A DNA stretch of 64,000 nucleotides from Phycisphaeraceae bacterium (GTDB lineage Bacteria; Planctomycetota; Phycisphaerae; Phycisphaerales; UBA1924), in contig JAHBXL010000005.1 of assembly GCA_019636495.1 (NCBI GenBank), positions 1 through 64,000 on the forward strand, read 5' to 3'. Both the position numbers and the translations under genes were made by a program. The notes below the pieces were generated by a model, which saw nothing but the letters and a program-made list of their open reading frames with translations, was not told where the DNA came from and did no database searches. Shown piece by piece: positions 56,901 to 64,000 of the stretch. Position 1 is the first letter of the stretch; the number at the start of each line of letters is the position of its first letter.

Positions 56901-57074
56901 GGAGACTCCATTCGTGTCGAATCGTTCATCCGGGCGAAGGGATGAAATCGGCTGGATACGGGGGCAAGTGTAGCGTTCACCGGCGAGCCCGCCGGGGGGA
57001 GCCCTGAACCGCGGACCTCCTGCCGATCGATGCGCCGAGTGCGGCCCCGCCGCGCTGCCCTATCCTGCCCTCCC

Positions 57075-58217
57075 ATGGCCAGGAACGCGAAAACCGGTCT
57101 CACCTACGCCGCGGCGGGCGTGCAACTCGAAGCCAAGGACAGGTTCACCGAGTCCCTCACCTCCATCATGCGACGCACACACGGGCCGCGCGTGATCCCC
57201 AACCCCGGCGGGTTCGCCGGCCTGTTCCGCCTCGACTACAACAGCCGACTCTTCGCGCGAAACTACAAGGACCCCGTGCTGGTGGCCTGCGCCGACGGCG
57301 TCGGGACCAAACTCAAACTCGCCGCGGCGATCAACAAGTTCGACACCCTCGGCATCGACCTGGTCGCGATGAACGTGAACGACATGATCGTTCAGGGCGC
57401 GGAGCCGCTCTTCTTCCTCGACTACATCGCGGTGCCGAAGGTCGATTCGGCGATGTTGACGGACATCGTCAAGGGCATCGCCGACGGGTGCAGGCAGGCC
57501 GGGTGCGCGCTGCTCGGCGGCGAGACGGCGGAGATGCCCGATGTGTATGCCCCGGGAGAGTTCGATCTGGCCGGCTTCGCGGTGGGCGTGGTGGAACTCT
57601 CGCGCGCCGTCAGCGCGGAGCGCGTCGAGAAGGGCGACGTGGTCCTCGGCCTGTCGTCGTCGGGCATCCACTCCAACGGCTACTCGCTGGTGCGCCGGAT
57701 CGTCGAGCGCGCCGGCCTCGACCTGCACGGTGTCTACGACGACTTCGCGCCCGCGTCGAGATCGCCAGGCAACAAGGCCGCGAGTGGCAAGGCCGGACGA
57801 AAGCCCCACGCGGCCGCGCCGCCGCTTGGCGAAGTCCTGCTCACGCCCACCCGCATCTACGTCGATCCGATCGTGAAACTCCTCCGCGCCTACCGCGTGA
57901 AGAAGGTCATCACCGGCATGGCCCACATCACCGGCTCGGGCATGGAGGGCAACCTCTGCCGCGCCCTGCACAAGAAGGTCGATGCCGTCGTACGCCGCGG
58001 TTCATGGCCCATTCCGCCAGTGTTTTCCTTCCTACAGAAGCACGGCGACGTGGACACCGAGGAGATGTACCGCGTCTTCAACATGGGCATCGGCTATTGC
58101 GTCATTGTCCGCCCCGCCTTCGCCGACAGCATCAAGGAACGACTCGAGAAACTCGGCGAGTCGGTGCACATCATCGGCGAGATCGTCAAGGGCAAGGGCG
58201 ACGTGCGCTGGGGTTGA
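57075..58217 (+). CDS. purM: Phosphoribosylformylglycinamidine cyclo-ligase (AIR synthetase)
   Basis: The 380-residue enzyme closes the imidazole ring in purine synthesis. Conserved stretches are VACADGVGTKLKLAAAINKF, GIDLVAMNVNDMIVQGAEPL, CALLGGETAEMPDVYAPGEF, VLGLSSSGIHSNGYSLVRRI and KVITGMAHITGSGMEGNLCR. A loop of about 20 residues rich in Ala/Gly/Lys (RSPGNKAASGKAGRKPHAAA) is extra compared with typical PurM. ATG 57075 was chosen because conserved sequence starts soon after. Confidence 0.96.
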   Translation: MARNAKTGLTYAAAGVQLEAKDRFTESLTSIMRRTHGPRVIPNPGGFAGLFRLDYNSRLFARNYKDPVLVACADGVGTKLKLAAAINKFDTLGIDLVAMNVNDMIVQGAEPLFFLDYIAVPKVDSAMLTDIVKGIADGCRQAGCALLGGETAEMPDVYAPGEFDLAGFAVGVVELSRAVSAERVEKGDVVLGLSSSGIHSNGYSLVRRIVERAGLDLHGVYDDFAPASRSPGNKAASGKAGRKPHAAAPPLGEVLLTPTRIYVDPIVKLLRAYRVKKVITGMAHITGSGMEGNLCRALHKKVDAVVRRGSWPIPPVFSFLQKHGDVDTEEMYRVFNMGIGYCVIVRPAFADSIKERLEKLGESVHIIGEIVKGKGDVRWG

Positions 58218-58227
58218 GCCGCCGCGT

Positions 58228-58953
58228 TCAACGCGGCCCGGCCGCGCTCCCGCCCTCTGCCGCGTCGGGCTCCGCATCACTGAAAAACTCGGACAGGTCC
58301 ACCATCGTCCACGGCCCGGCGCGGCCGCCGCCCGCGCGCGTCCGCTTCACCAGGTGCGCCGCCACGCCCTCCGGAAGGCCGCGCTCCCACATCCGCCGGA
58401 CCCACTCCCCGCGCAGCATCGCCATGGCGCGGATGTCCATGAACACCGGCACATAATCCCCCGCGGCGTTCAACTCCACCGGGCACACCCACGCCATCCC
58501 CTCGCTCGCGGCATCGGGCGTCTGGTCCCGCGGCACCTGCACCACCAGCACCAGTTCGTTCTCGCCTTCGATCGGCAGGATCACACCCGTGCTCCAGACG
58601 TGCTCCCAACCGGCGGCCGACGCCGGCTTCCAGTATCCGGCAAAGAGTGTGTTCACGCCCGGCGCGCGGCCCTCCCAGTGCTCGCGAAAAGACGCTCCCG
58701 CCGCGACCGGCCACGGCACGCTGCTCGATGGAACCGCCGTCGGCATCGGGACCGGCATCACCGCGACCCCGCCCGCCGCCCCGCCGCCGCCCATCGCCGC
58801 GGCCCAGTTCCCTGCTGCGCTCGCCCACCACTTGATGAAGTAGCCGAACACCAGCACGCCGCCACAGGCCATCACCAGCAGCATGATCGCCATGCCCCAG
58901 TACAGGCCCGATGCCCGGTACATCTGCCCTTCGATCCGCTGGCCCTCGCCCAT
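58228..58953 (-). CDS. Membrane-anchored protein, unknown
   Basis: The 241-residue protein has one N-terminal membrane helix (LYWGMAIMLLVMACGGVLVF), a Gly/Ala-rich linker, then a soluble region with FREHWEGRAPGVNTLFAGYW, LPIEGENELVLVVQVPRDQT and VFMDIRAMAMLRGEWVRRMW. No family recognised. It is the last gene of a four-gene operon (Hc1-like, FabZ-like, UvrC-like, this one), 13 bases after the UvrC-like stop. Confidence 0.7.
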   Translation of the reverse strand: MGEGQRIEGQMYRASGLYWGMAIMLLVMACGGVLVFGYFIKWWASAAGNWAAAMGGGGAAGGVAVMPVPMPTAVPSSSVPWPVAAGASFREHWEGRAPGVNTLFAGYWKPASAAGWEHVWSTGVILPIEGENELVLVVQVPRDQTPDAASEGMAWVCPVELNAAGDYVPVFMDIRAMAMLRGEWVRRMWERGLPEGVAAHLVKRTRAGGGRAGPWTMVDLSEFFSDAEPDAAEGGSAAGPR

Positions 58954-58966
58954 CGTCCGGCTCCGT

Positions 58967-60244
58967 TCACTCGGGCAACAGTTCCAACTCGTGATCGCCG
59001 CCGGGCGCGCCTGCGCGACCCGCGCCCGCCGCGACCCGTTCGCTCCCGCGTGTGCGCGGCCGCAGGCACGCCGCCGCGGCATCGACGACGCCCCGCATCC
59101 ATACGTCCGCCGACTCGTCGGGGTTGATGGGCACAAACCACGCGCAGCGGCGGGTTGATGGCGCGGCGTACTCGCGGGCCAGCACTCCCAGAGGGCCGAC
59201 TTCATCGCCCGATGGCCACTCGGCCGCCGGCCTCGCGGCCCAATCGCGCGCCGCCGCGGCAAGTTCGCGCGCGCCCTCGCTCCCAGCCGCGCTGCGCCGT
59301 GCCGCGGCAACCGCCGCATCGCCGAACACCGCGACCTGCCCGCCGCGACACGCGCCGATGCGCACCCAGCCCTCGCGCGGCCCGCGCCACACCAGCACAA
59401 AGCGGAAGTCCGCCAGCCGGCGCACCCGTGCAAAGGCCCCGCCCGCCAGCCGCGAAAACCGCTCGGCCTGCGCCTTGCACGCCGCGGCGGACTCAAACTC
59501 GTTCGCCGCCGCGGCGGCGCGCATCCGCCGCTCAACATCCCCTCGCAGCCCGGCGAGTGCGCCGGCGCCGCCCGTGACCGCCTCCACTGCGGCGCGCACC
59601 CGCGCGCGGTACGACTCCATCGACTCGCTCCCATCGCACGGCGCGGCACAGCGACCCATCTCCTTGTACGCGCACGCCTGCGCCGCCGGCGCAAGCACGA
59701 GCAGACGGTGCTCGCGGCACAGATCGAACGCGTCGATCACCGCCTCGATGAAACGGCCCGCGCTGTCCTTGTCGGCAAACGGACCGAGCGCCTCGCCAAC
59801 CCCGCCCGCACCGCCTCGCGCCCGCGTCGCGCTGCGCGGCGCAATCGCGCCCTCGACGAGGTTGCTCTTGCTCCATTCCGGAAACTCCGCGCCGGGATCG
59901 ATGCACGCCCACCACGCGCGGACGCGCTCGGCCGCAAGGCTCGCCGCGGCGGGCGCAAGCCGACGCGCCAGCCCCAGGTAGGCCAGGTCCGCCTCCATCA
60001 TGCACGAGCACGGCACGGCGTGCAGCACCCACTCCGCCGGCGCCGAGGCCAGTCGGCGGCGCGCCCACGCGCGCAGGTCGCCCGTCGCCGCGAGCAGCAC
60101 GGGGCGCTGTGCGCCGTCGAACACCGCCGCGGCGGCGTGGCACGCGGGCGCAGCCGACCACCCGCCCGCATCGCCGGCGCGCGAGTACTGCGCGCACGGC
60201 GCATCATCGAGCAGTGGGATCTGTCCGGTCCGCGGCGTCTGCAT
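58967..60244 (-). CDS. UvrC-like protein lacking the C-terminal nuclease half
   Basis: The 425-residue protein resembles the N-terminal half of UvrC. An N-terminal domain in the GIY-YIG position (PVLLAATGDLRAWARRRLAS) has lost the visible catalytic residues. It is followed by the zone LGPFADKDSAGRFIEAVIDA, the Cys-containing CAYKEMGRCAAPCDGSESME SYRARV, and a UVR motif (RRMRAAAAANEFESAAACKA). The RNase H-like endonuclease domain and helix-hairpin-helix region of full UvrC (about 600 residues) are missing. It may bind UvrB or DNA without cutting, or have another role. The start has no clear ribosome site; ATG 60244 is the first after the FabZ-like stop. Confidence 0.75.
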   Translation of the reverse strand: MQTPRTGQIPLLDDAPCAQYSRAGDAGGWSAAPACHAAAAVFDGAQRPVLLAATGDLRAWARRRLASAPAEWVLHAVPCSCMMEADLAYLGLARRLAPAAASLAAERVRAWWACIDPGAEFPEWSKSNLVEGAIAPRSATRARGGAGGVGEALGPFADKDSAGRFIEAVIDAFDLCREHRLLVLAPAAQACAYKEMGRCAAPCDGSESMESYRARVRAAVEAVTGGAGALAGLRGDVERRMRAAAAANEFESAAACKAQAERFSRLAGGAFARVRRLADFRFVLVWRGPREGWVRIGACRGGQVAVFGDAAVAAARRSAAGSEGARELAAAARDWAARPAAEWPSGDEVGPLGVLAREYAAPSTRRCAWFVPINPDESADVWMRGVVDAAAACLRPRTRGSERVAAGAGRAGAPGGDHELELLPE

Positions 60245-60288
60245 GCCGTGTGGGGCCGCGCCTCTGCGCGGCGGAAATGGAGCAAGTC

Positions 60289-60873
60289 TCAGCGGCCCGC
60301 GCGCCCGTCGGCGCCGATCGAGAGCCCGGCGATGCGGGCCTCGAACGCCACCCTGCTGCGCGCGACGCCCTGCACATCGCACACGAAGCCACGACGCGAC
60401 CACTTCACTTCCTGACACAGAAGGTACAGGTCGTCGCCCGGCACCACCGAGTTGCGGAACGAGCAGTTCTCGATCCGCGTGAACGCCGCGAGCAGCGGCT
60501 TGTCCTGCCGGATGTTGTAGAGATACGCCGCGAGTTGCGCCGCCGATTCGAGCATCAACACGCCCGGGAACATCGGCCGGCCGGGAAAATGCCCCGGGAC
60601 CCAGAACTCATCGCTGCGCGCGGTCTTCAGCCCCACGATGCGGCGCGGGTTGTCGCCGACCCAGACGATGTAGTCCAGGAGCGCCATGTCCCCGCGGTGC
60701 GGGTTGATGCGTGCGATCTCGTCGCGCGCCACCAGACGTTGCGAGAGATCGATCGCATCGAGGTCGAACAGCAAACCCGACTTGGACGCGCCGCCGCCGA
60801 CCGCGCCGTCGGCCGTCTGCTGGCCATCGTCACGCGCGCCAGTTCGGATGTCCTCCGGCGAGACCCGCGTCAT
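60289..60873 (-). CDS. FabZ-like 3-hydroxyacyl-ACP dehydratase
   Basis: The 194-residue protein has the hot-dog dehydratase signature GHFPGRPMFPGVLMLESAAQ, with the catalytic His in GHFPG and the acidic residue in the helix (MLESAAQ). The family dehydrates 3-hydroxyacyl chains in fatty acid synthesis. It is longer than FabZ by about 45 residues because of an N-terminal extension rich in Gly/Ala/Asp. Its start overlaps the Hc1-like gene by four bases (ATGA). Confidence 0.9.
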   Translation of the reverse strand: MTRVSPEDIRTGARDDGQQTADGAVGGGASKSGLLFDLDAIDLSQRLVARDEIARINPHRGDMALLDYIVWVGDNPRRIVGLKTARSDEFWVPGHFPGRPMFPGVLMLESAAQLAAYLYNIRQDKPLLAAFTRIENCSFRNSVVPGDDLYLLCQEVKWSRRGFVCDVQGVARSRVAFEARIAGLSIGADGRAGR

Positions 60874-61055
60874 CCGGAGGCTTCCTCCTTCTTGCGCTGC
60901 TCCAGAATGCCCGCGCGGATCTCCTGGGCCGCCTCCTTCACCGCCTGCATGGCCTGACGCACGCGCGTGCCCGCGGCACGATTGCCGCCCATCGCCTTCT
61001 GCATGTCGTCGTCCACTTCCGCTACGAGTTTCTTCAGCCGTTCATACGCTTCCAT
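60870..61055 (-). CDS. Histone H1 (Hc1)-like small protein
   Basis: The 61-residue protein reads MEAYERLKKLVAEVDDDMQK, then GGNRAAGTRVRQAMQAVKEA and AQEIRAGILEQRKK. It matches the short histone-H1-like family (EDxQKxxxKGNKAAGTRVRK pattern) found in Bacteroidetes and Planctomycetes, and may bind DNA. It has fewer Lys and more Asp/Glu than typical members, so binding may be weak. GGAGG lies eight bases before the ATG. It is the first gene of the operon. Confidence 0.82.
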   Translation of the reverse strand: MEAYERLKKLVAEVDDDMQKAMGGNRAAGTRVRQAMQAVKEAAQEIRAGILEQRKKEEASG

Positions 61056-61263
61056 GGTCGCGTCCTCCGGCCCCCGCCCCTGCTGCGACTCGCCACCCGA
61101 ACCACAGAACCCATCCCCTAAACAGGGCATCAATGAATCGCCGGGTTCATTGGTCAGTATACGGCCGCCCGGCCACGCGGGCGCGGCAAGGCGACGAAGG
61201 CACATCGGCAGTTCGGGATCCGGGGCCGCAATCGCCCCGCGATGCCAACGCCCGCGGCGGCCC

Positions 61264-61839
61264 TCAAACGCCGTCGCCGTCGATCCACCCCTCGGCCACC
61301 AGCGGGCGCGTCTCGCCGTAGGTGTACGTCGTCATGCGCTTGATCGGCGGGGAGTAGATGTGCAGCGTGATGAGGTCCTTGCCCGGCGCCTGCATGTTGG
61401 CGACCTGGTGGATGTCCGAATCCTCCGCCGCGCAGATGTACCCGGGGTTCATCGTGGTCGCGACCACCGGGCACAGCAGACCCGAGGGCGTCTGCTGGAA
61501 GCGGATCTCGGTCCCCTGCCCCTCGATGACGCGGAACGCGCAACTCGACCCCGCGTGATCGTGGATGGTCGAACACTGCCCGCTGCGCCAGCACAGGGCC
61601 AGCAGTTCAAACCACGGCGATGCCGAGATGGTGTTGCGCTTGTAGCCGCGCGTCCCGAAGATGCAGAACGGCTCGATGTCATTCCGGGTGATGTCGGCCT
61701 TCTTGAGCAGCCCGCTGAGCACGTCCAGGTCCGCGCGGCCGCGGAGCGATTCGAGGTACTCAACCAGCGGGACCAGCCGGGCCGGCACCGGGTGCGCGGG
61801 CGTTCTTCGCGACGAGACAGTGGGCGCAAGCGTGCTCAT
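61264..61839 (-). CDS. Cysteine dioxygenase-family protein
   Basis: The 191-residue protein has the cupin fold of cysteine dioxygenase type I: WFELLALCWRSGQCSTIHDH AGSSCAFRVIEGQ gives the H-x-H iron ligands, and the later DSDIHQVANMQAPGKDLITL HIYSPPI gives the third His. The family converts cysteine or 3-mercaptopropionate to a sulfinate. The Cys of the Cys-Tyr cofactor of mammalian enzymes is not evident. GGGAG lies ahead of the ATG. Confidence 0.88.
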   Translation of the reverse strand: MSTLAPTVSSRRTPAHPVPARLVPLVEYLESLRGRADLDVLSGLLKKADITRNDIEPFCIFGTRGYKRNTISASPWFELLALCWRSGQCSTIHDHAGSSCAFRVIEGQGTEIRFQQTPSGLLCPVVATTMNPGYICAAEDSDIHQVANMQAPGKDLITLHIYSPPIKRMTTYTYGETRPLVAEGWIDGDGV

Positions 61840-61954
61840 GGGCGGACTCCCGAGGTACTCTCAGCCTACACGCAGTTTGGGCCCCGTTCAAACCGAATCC
61901 GGCAGGGAATCCCGCTCCCCGAGCCGCAGAATCGATTCGTACCTCCGCCAGGGC

Positions 61955-63193
61955 TCAACCCGGCCCCACGCCCTCGGCTACCAGCGCCCTGGCGAGGTAC
62001 TCGACCTCCTCGAGCGTGTTGTACGCCTGCATGGCGATGCGGACCCAGCGCTGGTCGCTCCCCAGCGGGAAGAGCACGACCGGCGCCTGAATGCGCCAGC
62101 GCGAGATCAGCCGGTCCTGCAGCGAATCGTGATAGCGCGTCGGCACGGCTGCCTCCGCCGCGGTGCGGGCCCGGAGCGGCACCGTCGCCATCGAGCCCAG
62201 CATCGACTCGGGCGCGGGAGGCTCGGCGCGCAGCGCTTCGCACAGGATGCGACGGCCGGCGATCGCGGCCTCGCGGTTGCGCCGGCGCACCTCCGCCCAC
62301 CCGCCGGGCACGAGCGATTCCATGAACTCGATGCACTCGGGAATGCACAGCGCCGGGGTCATGTCCTGCGTGCCGGTGTAGTCGGCCTCGATGCGGAACT
62401 GCGGACGGTCGGTGCGCCTGGTGTTGAATCCGTGCGAAATCACCAGCGTATGAAAGTTCTCGCGCCGGTCGGCCCGCACGTGCAGGAACGCCGCGCCCTT
62501 GGGCGTGCACATCCACTTGTGGCAGTTGCCCGTGTAGTACGCGGCATTGATGCGCGAGACATCGGTCTCGATCATTCCCGGCGCGTGCGCGCCATCGACG
62601 ATGGTGTCGATGCCGCGGGCCGAGAGTTCGCGCACGATCCGCTCGACCGGGAAGATGACCGCCGTCGCGCTGGTGATGTGGCTGAGCAGGCAGAGGCGCG
62701 TGCGCGCCGTGGCCGCGCCGAGCACCGCCCGGACCACGTCCTCCTCGCCGCGGATCGGGAACGGCACTTCGGCCGTCACGACGCGCCCGCCCGCCCGCTC
62801 GGCCTCGAAGCGCAGCGCATTGCTGCACGCGTTGTACTCGTGCGTGTTGGTCAGCAGTTCGTCGCCGGGCGCCAGCCGCAGGTTCCGCAGCACCGTGTTC
62901 ACGCCGACGGTCGCGTTGGCGACAAACGCCAGGCCCTCGGCATCGGCGTTGATGAACCGCGCCAGCGAAAGCCGCGCGCGGTCCAGCAGCGGCTCAAGGT
63001 CCTCGACAAACCAGCGGATCGGCTCGCCCTCCATCTGCGCGCGCAGGGCCGATTGCCGCTCCAGCACCACGCGCGGGCACGCGCCGAAGGAACCGTGATT
63101 CAGGAACACCGCGCCGTCGCCCAGCGCCCAGTGCCGCGCCAGCGCACTGCGCGCGGGCAACCCGCCCCGGGCCGCATCGTGTGGATCAGCCAT
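61955..63193 (-). CDS. Class V aminotransferase-like (isopenicillin N epimerase-like) enzyme
   Basis: The 412-residue PLP enzyme has the fold-type I pattern: FLNHGSFGACPRVVLERQSA near the start, FVANATVGVNTVLRNLRLAP, TIVDGAHAPGMIETDVSRIN and the PLP-Lys in YYTGNCHKWMCTPKGAAFLH. It resembles isopenicillin N epimerases and related cysteine desulfurase-like enzymes. A neighbouring cysteine dioxygenase-like gene lies on the same strand, 115 bases away, hinting at a sulfur-amino-acid theme, but no direct link is shown. Start 63193 overlaps the upstream stop; ATG 63199 is also possible. Confidence 0.9.
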   Translation of the reverse strand: MADPHDAARGGLPARSALARHWALGDGAVFLNHGSFGACPRVVLERQSALRAQMEGEPIRWFVEDLEPLLDRARLSLARFINADAEGLAFVANATVGVNTVLRNLRLAPGDELLTNTHEYNACSNALRFEAERAGGRVVTAEVPFPIRGEEDVVRAVLGAATARTRLCLLSHITSATAVIFPVERIVRELSARGIDTIVDGAHAPGMIETDVSRINAAYYTGNCHKWMCTPKGAAFLHVRADRRENFHTLVISHGFNTRRTDRPQFRIEADYTGTQDMTPALCIPECIEFMESLVPGGWAEVRRRNREAAIAGRRILCEALRAEPPAPESMLGSMATVPLRARTAAEAAVPTRYHDSLQDRLISRWRIQAPVVLFPLGSDQRWVRIAMQAYNTLEEVEYLARALVAEGVGPG

Positions 63194-63530
63194 TGACATC
63201 CAGCGAACGTCCGATCGACACCGCTGTCGCCGCGGCGTTCTTGTCGGCGGGATGGCGATAGAACGGCAGGGGCGAGCCCGCCGGGCGCGCCGACCCGTCC
63301 GAGTCAAAACTCACCCCGCCGGGCACCACGCCCGCGACCAGTCTCGAAATGTTCGCATCGCGGAGCGGGCCCGCGCCGCCGTCGCGCGACACCGGCTCGA
63401 CCGGTTGCACCGGCGTCGTCACCGCGCGCTGCACCGGCTGCACGGGGCCGACGCCCTGCGTGCCATAGGCGCGCGCGATGTGATACGGGTTGGTCGGACC
63501 GAACGCGCCGCTGGAAGGGTTGATGGTCAT
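63186..63530 (-). CDS. Small Pro/Gly-rich protein, unknown
   Basis: The 114-residue protein has no recognised domain. It starts MTINPSSGAFGPTNPYHIAR and contains a Pro/Val-rich stretch (GPVQPVQRAVTTPVQPVEPV), then RDANISRLVAGVVPGGVSFD and a closing NAAATAVSIGRSLDVNG. The last bases overlap the aminotransferase start, which supports a real gene. Confidence 0.6.
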   Translation of the reverse strand: MTINPSSGAFGPTNPYHIARAYGTQGVGPVQPVQRAVTTPVQPVEPVSRDGGAGPLRDANISRLVAGVVPGGVSFDSDGSARPAGSPLPFYRHPADKNAAATAVSIGRSLDVNG

Positions 63531-63625
63531 CGCAGACACGTTCTATCGGGCACCGCGCCACACCGCTTGCACCGTGTAACCGGGCCGGACCGCACTCGCC
63601 ATCCGACCACGTTCCGAACAGGCCG

Positions 63626-64000
63626 TCAGTTCGAAGACGCGCCCACCGGGCGGCCGCTGTTGACCTTGATCTCCGGCTGGGGCGGCGGCGGCGCCTCCTC
63701 ATCATCGATGGCGAATCGCGGCGCGGGCGGCAGCGCACCGTTCACGCCGGTGCGGGTCGCGGGGCGCGGCGCGCTGTGCACGACCGGCTCGGGCGCGTGC
63801 GCCGGCTTGCGCAGCAGCGCGCGCAATCCGGAGTGCGCCTTGGGGTGCGCCTTGTGCGGCGTGAGTTCGCGTCCCACAAGGACGAAGCCCTGGAACAACT
63901 CGCCCACGCGCTCCTCGGTCATCGGGTGCGGGTGCATGTAGTCGCTGTGATCGGACAGATCGACAAAGAACCAGACCAGCCCGCCCGGCTTGAGAAGGCG
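63626..64000 (-). CDS. Methyltransferase, C-terminal part only (cut by window end)
   Basis: The frame is open to the last base of the window, so the 5-prime end lies outside. The visible 124 residues start RLLKPGGLVWFFVDLSDHSD, a late motif of class I SAM-dependent methyltransferases, and continue MTEERVGELFQGFVLVGREL. The last 60 residues are Pro/Ala-rich. An ATG at 63937 is internal. Confidence 0.75.
   Translation of the reverse strand, partial: RLLKPGGLVWFFVDLSDHSDYMHPHPMTEERVGELFQGFVLVGRELTPHKAHPKAHSGLRALLRKPAHAPEPVVHSAPRPATRTGVNGALPPAPRFAIDDEEAPPPPQPEIKVNSGRPVGASSN

Noticed and set aside
56901..57074. S-adenosylmethionine riboswitch ahead of metK
   Set aside because: No SAM-I, SAM-II or SAM/SAH-type conserved core was seen in the short region between metK and purM.

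Overview
The window is GC-rich and densely packed with genes. It looks like a planctomycete chromosome, most likely class Phycisphaerae. The reasons are: three secreted proteins ending in the paired aspartate-rich, WFAGC-type C-terminus known as the GC-type dockerin; two secreted proteins ending in a PEP-CTERM-like hydrophobic segment plus an arginine cluster; a DUF1800/DUF1501 pair; an ECF sigma factor of the planctomycete/acidobacterial kind; a histone H1 (Hc1)-like small protein; and a 23S-5S rRNA unit with no 16S gene beside it. The taxonomic call is inference from gene content only.

Layout. 1-452: repeat-rich intergenic DNA. 453-8791 (minus): a secreted beta-propeller/cytochrome-c/dockerin protein, and upstream of it a four-gene MacA-MacB-TolC-type efflux operon. 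9001-12606 (plus): a CHRD protein, a TetR regulator whose paired operators run up to its own start codon, an SRPBCC protein and a TlpA-like thioredoxin. 12872-15137 (minus): DinB-family protein and glycyl-tRNA synthetase. 15393-18107 (plus): DUF1800 and DUF1501. 18188-20773 (minus): secreted metzincin protease with six Cys-rich repeats and a dockerin.

21193-30898 holds the most interesting locus. It has three genes of an NHLP-type peptide export machine (an HlyD-like adaptor, a C39 peptidase/ABC exporter with an unusual acidic N-terminal extension, and a second ABC transporter). Facing them is a 98-residue orphan protein whose residues 61-72 match the double-glycine leader consensus cut by C39 peptidases. 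A TolC-like outer-membrane protein and an ECF sigma factor lie next to it. I propose that the small protein is the exported substrate.

31331-38836: a cyanophycinase-like lipoprotein, then small cassette-like genes (GNAT, DUF1801, nucleotidyltransferase, YjbR) including a decayed partial YjbR copy, a second TlpA-like protein, a saccharopine-dehydrogenase-like protein and a methyltransferase. 38883-42452 (minus): the 5S and 23S rRNA genes with terminator, processing stem and leader. 42453-48081 (minus): a pilM operon in which PilM carries a PilN-like membrane segment. 48362-49760: a small membrane protein and rsmD. 49981-54150 (minus): two large secreted proteins. 54387-58217: an unrecognised 424-residue protein, metK (minus) and purM. 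58228-61055 (minus): an operon of an Hc1-like protein, a FabZ-like dehydratase, a half-length UvrC-like protein and a membrane protein. 61264-64000 (minus): cysteine dioxygenase-like protein, class V aminotransferase-like protein, a small unknown, and the C-terminal part of a methyltransferase cut by the window edge. I saw no tRNA gene, insertion sequence or CRISPR array.
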